Shown here piece after piece: positions 46,298 through 54,601 of a DNA stretch of 64,000 nt (the first letter of the stretch is position 1; each line of letters starts with the position of its first letter). The stretch is from assembly GCF_036880985.1 (NCBI RefSeq), contig NZ_JBAJNO010000008.1, positions 1,178,001 through 1,242,000 of the forward strand, in the 5' to 3' direction. Under the pieces are notes generated by a model. The model was not told the origin of the DNA. It searched no databases and saw only the letters and a program-made list of their open reading frames with translations. Source of the DNA: Limibacter armeniacum (GTDB taxonomy: Bacteria; Bacteroidota; Bacteroidia; Cytophagales; Flammeovirgaceae). The position numbers and the translations under genes are program-made.

Positions 46298-46390
46298 GAG
46301 TTGAGTTTTATAAGCGTATCAAAAAGTACATGGGGCTTGAGCAGAAATTTTTGCTGCCCGTTTTGTGTGATAAAGTTAATTGTAAATCTA

Positions 46391-47086
46391 TTACCCAATC
46401 AAATGCATCACTTGTGATTTGTAAGTTTTTCCGATTGGGATTTCAATCTTGTCAACAAGAATGCGGTTACCCTCGATACTTTTGATCTGTTTTTTGGCTA
46501 CTGCAAAAGATTTATGGATTTGAATCAGGTCAGGGTAGTTGAATGAACGCAATAGCTCAGATATTTTTTCTCTGATGGTAACAATTTCATCTTCCATTAC
46601 AACCTTGGTGTAATTTCCCGCAGCTTCCACATATAGAATGGCTGACAGATTTACCTGTATATATTTTTTGTTGGTTTTTAACCAAATGGATTGCGTTTCA
46701 TCTTTTACTTGAGTGTGAGCAATTGGAGTAGTATTGTGAGTCTCCGTAGCTTTGTTGACGGCTTTCAAAAAACGTTCGAACCCAAATGGCTTTAAGAGGT
46801 AGTCCACAATATTCAGTTCATATCCTTCCAATGCGTATTCTCTGTAAGCTGTCGTTACGATTATTTTTGGTGGTGCAGGAAGTGTCCTCAATAATTCAAA
46901 GCCTTTCAGTTTGGGCAAGTTCAAGTCCAGAAAAATCAGGTCAACACGTTGTTTGTTCAAAAATTCAAGCGCTTCGATGGCATCATAGCATTGCCCTCCC
47001 AGTTGCAGGTTGGGTAACATATCACAGTATCCTTTAATAATATCATGTGCCACAGGTTCATCATCGATGATAAGGTACTTGGTCAT
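46391..47086 (-). CDS. LytTR-family response regulator
   Basis: 231 aa. Receiver domain about 1-125 with acidic pocket IDDE and phosphoacceptor D54 (LIFLDLNLPKL), Lys in LLKPFGF. DNA-binding LytTR domain about 135-231 (SIWLKTNKKYIQVNLSAILYVEAAGNYTKVV ... IHKSFAVAKKQIKSIEGNRI). Its start overlaps the stop of the kinase gene by 4 bases (ATGA type), so the pair is translationally coupled. Targets are unknown. Confidence 0.92.
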   Translation of the reverse strand: MTKYLIIDDEPVAHDIIKGYCDMLPNLQLGGQCYDAIEALEFLNKQRVDLIFLDLNLPKLKGFELLRTLPAPPKIIVTTAYREYALEGYELNIVDYLLKPFGFERFLKAVNKATETHNTTPIAHTQVKDETQSIWLKTNKKYIQVNLSAILYVEAAGNYTKVVMEDEIVTIREKISELLRSFNYPDLIQIHKSFAVAKKQIKSIEGNRILVDKIEIPIGKTYKSQVMHLIG

Positions 47087-47916
47087 ATAGCTTGCAGTGT
47101 CAGTTGAACTTTATAGGTCGAATCTGTTTGTGAAATAATAAATTGATGCCTGTTTGGGTACACCAATTCCAGTCGTCTTTGCAGGTTTTGTAACCCTACG
47201 CCTTCTTGCGAAGCGGGCATTTCAGGATCAACGTTGTTTTCAACTTCAAAGTAAACCTGATTGCCGTCGCTTTTGCAAATCATATGGATAAAGGCATCGT
47301 GCCTAAGTTGTTCGACACCATGCTTAAATGCATTTTCCACCAGAATAATAAAGAGTAATGGCGTAACCGGAAGATTTTCATTTTCAATGGAGGTTTCAAA
47401 AGTTACCTCAATTTTTTTGTGATAGCGTGCTTCGTTCAGCTGTATATAACTTTGAAGATAGGCGATTTCTTCTCCTATCGTAGCCAATTCCCGTTGCCCT
47501 TCATAAATGCTGTATCGCATCATTTCAGAAAGTTTGAGAATCATGGTTTTGGCTTTCATATTGTCTTTTTCAATTGAGCCATAAAGATTGTTGAGCACAT
47601 TAAAGAAAAAGTGTGGGTTTACCTGACTTTGCAGGTGTACCAGTTCCATCCTCATTTTTTCATTCTTTAAATTGAGCAGCGACCGAATCTGTTTGATGAG
47701 CCAAGTGATGGAAAAGATGGGTACGAGTATAATCAGCGTAGCATAATAGGAGATCAGCAACATTCCATCTATGGAAAATGGATCGAACGCTATTACGACA
47801 GAGTCCTTGTTGGTGGTGATTACCAGAAAGAAAATAATGATGGCCGGTATAGCTAATGATAATATCGCAATTGTTGCCAGCAGTTTTTTGGTGTTTTTAT
47901 TTAAAGCTAAAATCAT
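47083..47916 (-). CDS. LytS/YehU-type sensor histidine kinase
   Basis: 277 aa. Two transmembrane helices (about 12-33 and 52-73), a short coiled linker, a His_kinase domain with H102 in QSQVNPHFFFNVLNNLYGSI, and a GHKL ATPase domain (PLLFIILVENAFKHGVEQL, EGVGLQNLQRRLELVYP). No large sensory domain, so the signal is probably sensed in the membrane. Partner of the LytTR regulator that overlaps it. Confidence 0.92.
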   Translation of the reverse strand: MILALNKNTKKLLATIAILSLAIPAIIIFFLVITTNKDSVVIAFDPFSIDGMLLISYYATLIILVPIFSITWLIKQIRSLLNLKNEKMRMELVHLQSQVNPHFFFNVLNNLYGSIEKDNMKAKTMILKLSEMMRYSIYEGQRELATIGEEIAYLQSYIQLNEARYHKKIEVTFETSIENENLPVTPLLFIILVENAFKHGVEQLRHDAFIHMICKSDGNQVYFEVENNVDPEMPASQEGVGLQNLQRRLELVYPNRHQFIISQTDSTYKVQLTLQAI

Positions 47917-48138
47917 ATTGCAAGAATAAGGCTTCGTGAAATAGTCTCAAAATAAGTTGACAAACACCCTTGCAGCAGTGATAAAGGTGTTGGACTTTGT
48001 GACAAAATACCTTCGTATGCACTTCGTTGCCGTATGTCACAGCCTCTTGTATATGTATCCCAGTTAATTGATTGCTACACACGATCAGGAATACTTTAGC
48101 ATCAAATAATTTTTCATTTCCCAAAAAATCTTATTTGT

Positions 48139-49311
48139 ATGAAGACTAAAGTTTTAAGATACCTGAAACATATTTTCCTGACTTTACTGGTATTGGGTAC
48201 AGTTACCATAATGGTAGGATTACAAATGGGTGCGGCAGTCAATTATGGTGATGATCCTGCAAGAATGCATCTTGATAAAGAAGGGCCGTATATTTTTTTT
48301 GAGGCAGACAGCCTTATTAGTGTCAATTATATCAAGGGAAATAAAGAAGCGGGCTTTTATGTAAATCGGAATGATTATGAAACCCATGCGATAATGGAAG
48401 CCACTTGTTTTTTTCCACTTGACTCCAGCTATTTCAATTTTTCAGTCAAGGCAGAAATTAAAATACCCGCAGCAGTTTATAATGATCACGAACCGATTAT
48501 TGCCCTCTCTGATATAGAAGGAGGTTACAAAACTTTCCGTGATTTCCTTATTCATAACAAGGTGATTGACCATGATTTGAATTGGACTTTCGGAAAGGGA
48601 CACCTCGTTTTGGTGGGAGATTTTGTTGACCGTGGCTGGTCAGTGACACAGGTGCTTTGGTTTATTTATAAGCTGGAAACTGCTGCGGAAAAGCATGGGG
48701 GAAAAGTGCATTATATTTTGGGTAACCATGAATTGAAAAATATGCAGGGAAGGTACGAAGCAGCATCGCCCAGGTATTTTGCAGCAGCTGCCATTCTAGG
48801 CAAGCAGCACCACCAGCTTTACGATTCCAATTCTTTTATTGGAAGATGGATGGCGAGTAAAAATGCCGTTGAAAAAATTAACGGTTACCTGTTTGTGCAT
48901 GGAGGTATTCATCCAAATGTGGCAAAATATGAGATCAGCCTAGAGGAAATCAACCACAAAGTGAGAAAACACTATTACCATATTTTTTTCCCGAAACCTG
49001 AAGAGACAGTTGACCAGCTGCTTATCTCTGACAAAAAAGGTGTCAGCTGGTACAGGGGGTACTTTAAGGAAGACCTGACTACTCCTGAAATAGATAGCAT
49101 TCTGAAAAGCTTCCATGCAAAATCCATTGTTGTGGGGCACACACTCCAGCCAGAAATAAAGACCTTTTTTGAAGGAAGGGTGGTGGGCATTGATGTCAAG
49201 CATCCAAAAGATTACCGAAAAACGTGGCCATTCCAAGATTCGGAAGGCTTGCTGATTGAAGGAAACAAACTTTACAGGTTGTTTAGTGATGGCAGTAGGC
49301 TGCCTTTGTAA
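48139..49311 (+). CDS. Calcineurin-type metallophosphoesterase
   Basis: 390 aa. N-terminal signal/anchor helix (about 10-30, LTLLVLGTVTIMVGLQM). Phosphoesterase motifs in order: DIEGG (about 134), GHLVLVGDFVDRG (GDxVDRG), YILGNHELKN (GNHE), FVHGGIHP, and VVGHTLQPE (GHT). This is the dimetal PPP/ApaH-like core, so protein-phosphatase or diadenosine-phosphatase activity is possible, acting at the outer face of the inner membrane if the helix is an anchor. Divergent from the LytS kinase. Confidence 0.87.
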   Translation: MKTKVLRYLKHIFLTLLVLGTVTIMVGLQMGAAVNYGDDPARMHLDKEGPYIFFEADSLISVNYIKGNKEAGFYVNRNDYETHAIMEATCFFPLDSSYFNFSVKAEIKIPAAVYNDHEPIIALSDIEGGYKTFRDFLIHNKVIDHDLNWTFGKGHLVLVGDFVDRGWSVTQVLWFIYKLETAAEKHGGKVHYILGNHELKNMQGRYEAASPRYFAAAAILGKQHHQLYDSNSFIGRWMASKNAVEKINGYLFVHGGIHPNVAKYEISLEEINHKVRKHYYHIFFPKPEETVDQLLISDKKGVSWYRGYFKEDLTTPEIDSILKSFHAKSIVVGHTLQPEIKTFFEGRVVGIDVKHPKDYRKTWPFQDSEGLLIEGNKLYRLFSDGSRLPL

Positions 49312-49962
49312 TTATCGGCAGAAATTTTTCCATAGCCCATTTAGGGCGAAAGTTTTATACCGATGTGCTTTTTCTATCGCTGGAAAATTTAGTTCGTATA
49401 GACATTTGCCCTGATACATTCGAACTTTGATGATATAACTTACAATAAAAGATGTCGCTCCTAACGGAGCTGAAAAAAAGATGGCAAATAATGACTGGCT
49501 ACAAAGATGATACTTCTAACGGAGCAAAAAAATAAACAGCTCCATCGAAGCGCAACCTTTGTAGCGCGTCTTTCCTTGTGAAAAAAGCTCCGTAGGAGCG
49601 ACACCTTCAGGATTCATGGAATGTCTATAAACAGTGACTTCGTTTTTATATCTTGTTTATTTGAAGAGCGTACACCTTATTTTTCAATAAATAATGCTAG
49701 AGAAGGATGAATGTAAACGGTTTAGGTTCGCTATTTTCAAGAATTTATCATTGATGATGATTTTTAAAAAGTGAAACCAATTTTCTTGAGAAGGAGTAGT
49801 CCTTTACCAAATAAAGTTTTTGAATAAAAAAGCCAAAGATATAAAACAATACTCAAGTAGGTGAAAACCTTGGTGTTGTACAGCTGTAGGAATAATTTAG
49901 CAGGAATTGCGTTTTATAAGTCGTCTATAGTAAACATCATACTTTTCAATAAACCATTCTAA
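49312..49962. other. 651-bp intergenic region with REP-like repeats
   Basis: Contains an inverted pair of an 18-19-bp element, TGTCGCTCCTAACGGAGCT at 49453-49471 and AGCTCCGTAGGAGCGACA at 49586-49603 (one base shorter), plus degenerate relatives (CTAACGGAGC near 49508, AGCTCCATCGAAGCG near 49541). No coding gene was seen. Confidence 0.5.
49453..49603. repeat. Inverted REP-like pair
   Basis: The two arms are 49453-49471 and 49586-49603; each is itself a palindrome around (C)CT(A)ACGGAG, suggesting a mobile or structural intergenic repeat. Confidence 0.65.
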
Positions 49963-50874
49963 ATGAGTTATCCTATTGTTGCAAAGATTATCAGGTTAGT
50001 CTTTTGCATATTTTTTATTTTAATATCAAGACTTACAGTATTTGCTCAGTTTCAGGAGTTTGATAAGCCGATCTATTCCAGACCACTTAATGAACGGTGG
50101 GAGCTTGATTCTGCCAGCCGAAAAGGTGTATTCCGCATTACTTTTTACAAGCCTGTCTATGTTACGGCAGGGCGTTGGTCAAGCAAGCCAAACAGGCAGC
50201 CGAGAAGCTTGAATCCAAGCTATGCGCTAGATGAAGAAATCAATTATAAAAGGCTTGAGGCGAAGTTTCAGTTGAGTTTAAAGACAAAATTGCTGCAAGG
50301 AATTTTTGGAGACAAAGGCGACTTGTGGGCAGCCTATACACAAGTGGCGCACTGGCAACTTTATAATTCGGATATATCCCGTGCTTTTCGGGAACTGAAT
50401 TATGAGCCTGAATTGATTTTCAACTATCCTGTTTCGCTGAGGCTTTTTGGTTTTGATATGAAAATGGCTGGCGTAGCCTTTAACCACCAATCAAATGGAA
50501 GGGACTTACCGAGGTCACGAAGCTGGAACAGAATTATTTTTCATGCAGCATTGCAAAGAGAAAACTGGCAGGTTTTGGTGCGCCCTTGGATACGGCTGAA
50601 AGATGAAGAAGATGAAAATCCTGAGATGGAGCGGTATATCGGAAATGGAGAATTTGTAGTGGCATACAGTAAAAATCACCATCAGGTTTATTCTGTGATC
50701 CGGCATCCTTTTGACCGTCTTGAGGGAGGCAGTGCTGAGTTGAATTTTGTTTTTCCAATTGAGGAGCAATTACGTTTCCATATACAATTTTTTGGCGGAT
50801 ACGGCGAAACCTTAATTGACTATAACCACAGGCAGTTTACCATCGGTATAGGGGTTACTTTTATTGATTGGTAG
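49963..50874 (+). CDS. pldA: Outer membrane phospholipase A (OMPLA)
   Basis: 303 aa. Signal peptide ends near FAQFQ (about 29). The catalytic triad is placed exactly as in E. coli OMPLA: H175 and S177 in FNHQSNGR, and N189 in RSWNR, 14 residues after the His. A twelve-stranded barrel is suggested by the repeating aromatic strands (ILIF.., GVAFNHQSNG, WQVLVRPWIRL, RFHIQFFGGYGE). Hydrolyses phospholipids that reach the outer leaflet, keeping outer-membrane asymmetry. Confidence 0.9.
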   Translation: MSYPIVAKIIRLVFCIFFILISRLTVFAQFQEFDKPIYSRPLNERWELDSASRKGVFRITFYKPVYVTAGRWSSKPNRQPRSLNPSYALDEEINYKRLEAKFQLSLKTKLLQGIFGDKGDLWAAYTQVAHWQLYNSDISRAFRELNYEPELIFNYPVSLRLFGFDMKMAGVAFNHQSNGRDLPRSRSWNRIIFHAALQRENWQVLVRPWIRLKDEEDENPEMERYIGNGEFVVAYSKNHHQVYSVIRHPFDRLEGGSAELNFVFPIEEQLRFHIQFFGGYGETLIDYNHRQFTIGIGVTFIDW

Positions 50875-50884
50875 ATTTTTTAGA

Positions 50885-50922
50885 TAAAAAAAGCATTCCA
50901 TAAAGCGAAATGGAATGCTTGA
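50885..50922 (-). terminator. Intrinsic terminator
   Basis: AAGCATTCCAT and its complement across 50891-50920, A-run on the left; terminates the minus-strand gene. Confidence 0.75.
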
Positions 50923-50936
50923 TTGCTATTGCACGA

Positions 50937-51560
50937 CTATTTTATGCCAAATGGTTTAATCGGTAAGTCCTTTTGCCATTCGTCTCCATATTTCCTGTTG
51001 AGGTAATCAAAGATAGTTTGATTGTTTTTTGAGGTCTCCTTAAGTGTAATGGGATCGATGATACAGTTTTTGATGGTGAAACCAATGCCATACTTTTCCT
51101 TGAAACGCTGATATTCCTGTGGGATGGTATTGTTCAGTCCATGTATAATAAAGTCGAGTTCATTGTTTTCAATCTTTTGCTCAATAGCTTTATCTGAAAG
51201 CGAATACTTTATAGGTGAGTTGAGAAAGCTATTTCTTCCCTTTTTTTCTATATCCTTCAGACGTATTGTAATTGTATTCTTGTGGGCGGTAATTCTCGCA
51301 GGGTAGTAAACATAAGAATCAAAGGTTTCTGAATAGAACCCAAACTGATATCTGCCGCTTTTTGGTAATGTAATGCTAAAACTTTTTTCAGAGGTGAGTT
51401 CAATTTTTTGATCAAGTCCAGTCACATAAAATTCTCCTTGTGTAAGTATTTTATCTGTCAGGTTTTCAAAAACAACATGTGCAGTTATTGCTTTATTATT
51501 CGCTTTTGCTGCAAAAGCGAATAAAGTAAGTAGAATGAAAGTGATACTTATTTTTTTCAT
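50937..51560 (-). CDS. Secreted protein of unknown function
   Basis: 207 aa with signal peptide (ITFILLTLFAFAAKA). Mature part begins with a beta-rich, FixG/Ig-like stretch (FENLTDKILTQGEFYVTGLDQKIELTSEKSFSITLP) and ends with FKEKYGIGFTIKNCIIDPITLKETSKNNQTIFDYLNRKYG, which resembles a variant of the FEKGYG helical tail seen in many Bacteroidota TonB-linked proteins. Not recognised as a family; possibly an incomplete copy of a larger periplasmic sensor. Confidence 0.6.
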   Translation of the reverse strand: MKKISITFILLTLFAFAAKANNKAITAHVVFENLTDKILTQGEFYVTGLDQKIELTSEKSFSITLPKSGRYQFGFYSETFDSYVYYPARITAHKNTITIRLKDIEKKGRNSFLNSPIKYSLSDKAIEQKIENNELDFIIHGLNNTIPQEYQRFKEKYGIGFTIKNCIIDPITLKETSKNNQTIFDYLNRKYGDEWQKDLPIKPFGIK

Positions 51561-51701
51561 GGATACTAAAGTTAATTTGACACTTTGGTTAAAATATAGA
51601 AAAATAATATGAGAAGAAATATTTATGTTTTAAGTCTTAATAAGTGATTTTTTCATTTATTAATGACTTAAAAAGATGTTACATCTTATCCGTTTCAGAT
51701 T

Positions 51702-51914
51702 ATGAAAATAAAAATGAGATTTTTGGTTACACGTCTTTTATTTATTGTGTTCTCGTTAAGTGCATGTCATAATAAGCAGGAGGTGTTGCTAGGGACATGG
51801 TGGGAAAGAGATTTGACAGATGCTAGCCCTCCTAGAGGTTATGAGGGTTTTAAAATCTATCATGATACAATTGAAAGCCTTTATCTTGAATATACTAAAT
51901 GGATGACAACTTAG
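51702..51914 (+). CDS. Small lipoprotein-like peptide
   Basis: 70 aa with a lipobox SLSAC-HNK, so it should be cleaved and lipidated at Cys21/22. The mature part (LLGTWWERDLTD...GFKIYHDTIESLYLEYTKW) starts with an L-x-G-x-W motif seen in lipocalin-like secreted proteins but stops after 50 residues. It may be a truncated lipocalin-like lipoprotein; the 3' repeat array starts 30 bases downstream. Confidence 0.55.
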   Translation: MKIKMRFLVTRLLFIVFSLSACHNKQEVLLGTWWERDLTDASPPRGYEGFKIYHDTIESLYLEYTKWMTT

Positions 51915-52292
51915 GAGGGAAGACAGTTTATTTTACTTAGGAAGAACGTGAACTATGAATTAGTTTCACGATTTATCACGCCCTTTCAGGACTTAAAAAA
52001 GTCCTCTCCTTTACGATGGGATAATCGCACTGTGTAACAGTCATTGCTGAAGTATTTAGCTCCCTTCGGGGCAGGTGTAAACCACTGAATAAAAAGTCAA
52101 TCTTAATCCTTCTGTCGCTATCCCATAAAGCCTTTTCAATGCATAAGTCCCGAAGGGACGAAATATATTAGCGATGGGTAAAACCCATCGTTGGCAGACA
52201 CTAATTTTTAAGTCCTGAAAGGGCGACATAATCCATCGTTTACATCACGAAATATTTATGATGTTTTCCATCAAATATGAGAGGGTTTGAAA
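51915..52292. other. 378-bp repeat-rich intergenic region
   Basis: Composed almost entirely of REP-like palindromic pieces (see adjacent repeat entries), including AAGTCCCGAAGGGACGAA (52145-52162) and GCTCCCTTCGGGGC (52062-52075). No gene seen. Confidence 0.6.
51945..52024. repeat. REP-like repeat, copy 2
   Basis: Contains AACGTGAACTATG, CACGCCCTTTCAGGACTT and TTACGATGGGAT in the order of copy 1 (45651-45716). An inverted partial copy (AAGTCCTGAAAGGGCG, 52210-52225) lies 230 bases on. Confidence 0.6.
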
Positions 52293-52685
52293 ATGAGGAA
52301 TAAATATTTTACCCATAGAAGAAAAGGGAGCCAAAGATCCGTTTTCCATTCAATAACCACTCTTATTGTTCTGCTTATTAGCATTCTGTTATTCTTAACT
52401 AATCAAAGGCAGCAGGAACAAATATATCGTACATACTGTGCTGGGTTTGGATTTGGTGGTAAACAGCTCGTTCTGCTGAATGGAGGTGCCTTCAGGTTTA
52501 CTTTTTATGGATGCTCTCAAAATGATGGAGTTATAAGTGGTGAATGGTTAATTAGGGATAATGTGCTTGAATTATTTCCTAAAGAGGCAATAGAATTGCT
52601 TGAATCCAGAAACTATCTTTCAGACAATAATCTTATACCTGACAATGGCTGTGACAGTTTAGACTCTTATGTAAGGTGCCATTGA
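52293..52685 (+). CDS. Small single-pass membrane protein, unknown
   Basis: About 130 aa from ATG 52293. One transmembrane helix near 21-40 (SITTLIVLLISILLFLT) and a globular C-terminal half with two W/Y-rich strands (GGAFRFTFYGCSQNDGVISGEWLIRDNVLELF) and three to four Cys. The 'GxW' style recalls the neighbouring small lipoprotein. No family recognised; near-identical repeats on the left suggest a recently arranged locus. Confidence 0.6.
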   Translation: MRNKYFTHRRKGSQRSVFHSITTLIVLLISILLFLTNQRQQEQIYRTYCAGFGFGGKQLVLLNGGAFRFTFYGCSQNDGVISGEWLIRDNVLELFPKEAIELLESRNYLSDNNLIPDNGCDSLDSYVRCH

Positions 52686-52832
52686 ATTGGGTTATAGTTG
52701 AGTCAGATGGTTCTTATAGATGTTATGATTTTTAGAGATAGTTAAATCACTGTAGTCTTGTAGTTTTACATCTTCATTTTCTCCCTTAACTTGCGTTTCT
52801 CTTTTTCACCTTGCTAAACTGAAAACCAAAGG

Positions 52833-53843
52833 ATGAATGACCAACTGAACCTGCTTCGTAAATTGACTGCCCGAAAGCTGCTGAATGCTGCAAAGCTGTA
52901 TGGCAGTTATTTTTTATCGAGATGGACCAAGAAGAATTTTCATTGGGGATTGCCATTCAGCTTGGCGTTGGAGCCTACTACTTCGTGCAATTTGCGTTGT
53001 CCTGAATGTCCGAGTGGGTTGCGTGCGTTTACCCGTCCGACGGGAATGTTGCAGGAAAAACTTTTTAGGGAAGCGATTGATGAGCTGTCTTCTACCTTGC
53101 TGTACCTTACTTTTTATTTTCAGGGTGAGCCGTTTCTTAACCCGTCTTTTCTGGAGATGGTGCAGTATGCTTCTTCAAAAAATATTTATACGGCTACTTC
53201 CACCAATGCGCATTACCTGAATGATGCGGTGGCTAAAAAAACTGTGGAGTCTGGATTGGATCGCCTGATTATTTCCATTGATGGAACTACGCAGGAGACT
53301 TATCAGTCGTACCGGATAGGAGGGAAGTTGGAGAAGGTGATTGAGGGAACAAAAAATATGGTGAAGTGGAAGCAAAAGCTGCAATCAGCTACGCCGCGCC
53401 TTGTGTTTCAGTTTTTGGTGGTCAAACCTAATGAGCACCAGCTGGAAGAGGCAAGGCAGTTGGCTAAAGATCTGGGTGTGGATGAAATCACTTTCAAGAC
53501 AGCACAGATCTATGATTATGAAAATGGTTCGCCACTTATTCCGACGCTTGATAAGTATTCACGTTATGCGAAGCAGAGTGATGGCACTTACCGTATCAAG
53601 AACAAACTGGAAAACAGTTGCTGGAAAATGTGGCACTCTTGCGTGATTACCTGGGATGGTAATGTGGTGCCTTGTTGTTTTGATAAGGATGCACACTATC
53701 AGTTGGGCAATATGCAAAAGGGTGGTTTTGAGAAAGTATGGAGAAGTGCGCCTTACAACCGCTTCAGAAAGCAGCTGCTGAAAGCACGTAGTGAGATTGA
53801 TATTTGTAAGAACTGCACAGAAGGGATGAAAATCTTTGGCTGA
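52833..53843 (+). CDS. Radical SAM/SPASM domain protein
   Basis: 336 aa. The radical SAM cluster motif is C52-NLR-C56-PE-C59 in LEPTTSCNLRCPECPSG, on a TIM-barrel-like domain (IISIDGTTQETYQSYR). The C-terminal SPASM domain has the second Cys set (SCWKMWHSCVITWDGNVVPCCFDKDAHYQLGNM ... CKNC) for auxiliary 4Fe-4S clusters. Such enzymes modify peptides or act in cofactor synthesis. No short peptide substrate gene was recognised next to it, so the target is unknown. Ends 2 bases from the converging YceI gene. Confidence 0.9.
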   Translation: MNDQLNLLRKLTARKLLNAAKLYGSYFLSRWTKKNFHWGLPFSLALEPTTSCNLRCPECPSGLRAFTRPTGMLQEKLFREAIDELSSTLLYLTFYFQGEPFLNPSFLEMVQYASSKNIYTATSTNAHYLNDAVAKKTVESGLDRLIISIDGTTQETYQSYRIGGKLEKVIEGTKNMVKWKQKLQSATPRLVFQFLVVKPNEHQLEEARQLAKDLGVDEITFKTAQIYDYENGSPLIPTLDKYSRYAKQSDGTYRIKNKLENSCWKMWHSCVITWDGNVVPCCFDKDAHYQLGNMQKGGFEKVWRSAPYNRFRKQLLKARSEIDICKNCTEGMKIFG

Positions 53844-53845
53844 TT

Positions 53846-54484
53846 TTATTTTGCCTTGAATGCCAACTGTATGTCAATATGTTTCCGAACTTTTACGGCA
53901 CCAAGCATTTTGGTGGGAGGTGTCAGTCCAAAGTCTGTGATGTCTACAATGGTATGCCCCTTTATCAGTAACTCTGAGTTTCTGTCCTGAATCTTTACGG
54001 GTAGCCACACTTCTCTTGTTTGACCGGCAATAGTCAGGTTTGTTTTGAGTTTCCCATTGAACGCAATCTCAGCAGACTCATAGTTATTTTCAAACTTGAG
54101 CATTACAAGCTCCATAATCAGGTAGGGAAAATTGTCTGCATCCAGAAGGTCTCTCATATCATTGGTCATCATCTTGTTGTGGCAGTCCAACCTTTTGATT
54201 TCCACTTTCAGTTCTGAATCCTTAAAGTCCAGTAGGCCTGCATCCCTGTTGAAGGTGATGACTTCCTTATTATCAGAGGTAGGGTCAATATTATAATCAC
54301 ACTGAAAGTTGTTGACGTTTGTTTCTCCTTTTATATTCAAGTAACATTCATCATCAAAGTGTAGGTCCCAATGTCTTGAGGGAACTTCCTTGGCACTTTG
54401 ACCACTGACGCTAAACGTGATTAACAATAGAAGTAGGCAGCAGTATTGGACTTTTAGGAAGCAGGCAAGGTGAAGATGTTTCAT
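53846..54484 (-). CDS. YceI-family periplasmic lipid-binding protein
   Basis: About 212 aa from ATG 54484 (preferred over 54502 because it puts the Met directly before the signal sequence ending SVSGQ). YceI lipocalin fold: GETNVNNFQCDY, RDLLDADNFPYLIMELVMLKF, FNGKLKTNLTIAGQTREVWLPVKIQ, FGLTPPTKMLGAVKVRKHIDIQLAFK. YceI proteins bind isoprenoid quinone-like or fatty lipids in a beta-barrel. Paralog at 56043-56594; between them lies an outer membrane barrel. Confidence 0.9.
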   Translation of the reverse strand: MKHLHLACFLKVQYCCLLLLLITFSVSGQSAKEVPSRHWDLHFDDECYLNIKGETNVNNFQCDYNIDPTSDNKEVITFNRDAGLLDFKDSELKVEIKRLDCHNKMMTNDMRDLLDADNFPYLIMELVMLKFENNYESAEIAFNGKLKTNLTIAGQTREVWLPVKIQDRNSELLIKGHTIVDITDFGLTPPTKMLGAVKVRKHIDIQLAFKAK

Positions 54485-54530
54485 ACTTATGGGATATTGC
54501 AAGGCATCAGAAGTAACAGTAAAGTAAATG

Positions 54531-54570
54531 AAAAAGTATGCAGCACCTCAAGGTGAGGTGCAAACATACT
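54531..54570 (-). terminator. Intrinsic terminator of the barrel gene
   Basis: Long hairpin: GTATG outer stem and GCACCTCA / TGAGGTGC inner stem, A-run on the left, T-run on the minus strand, between the barrel and YceI genes. Confidence 0.75.
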
Positions 54571-54601
54571 TTCCTACTAAACAGTTAGCTGGACAAAATA
54601 G

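Noticed and set aside
34734-47916. Direct LytSR control of lrgAB
   Set aside because: Known in Gram-positive bacteria, but here the kinase/regulator pair is about 11 kb away with no shared binding site seen, so it is mentioned only as a possibility.
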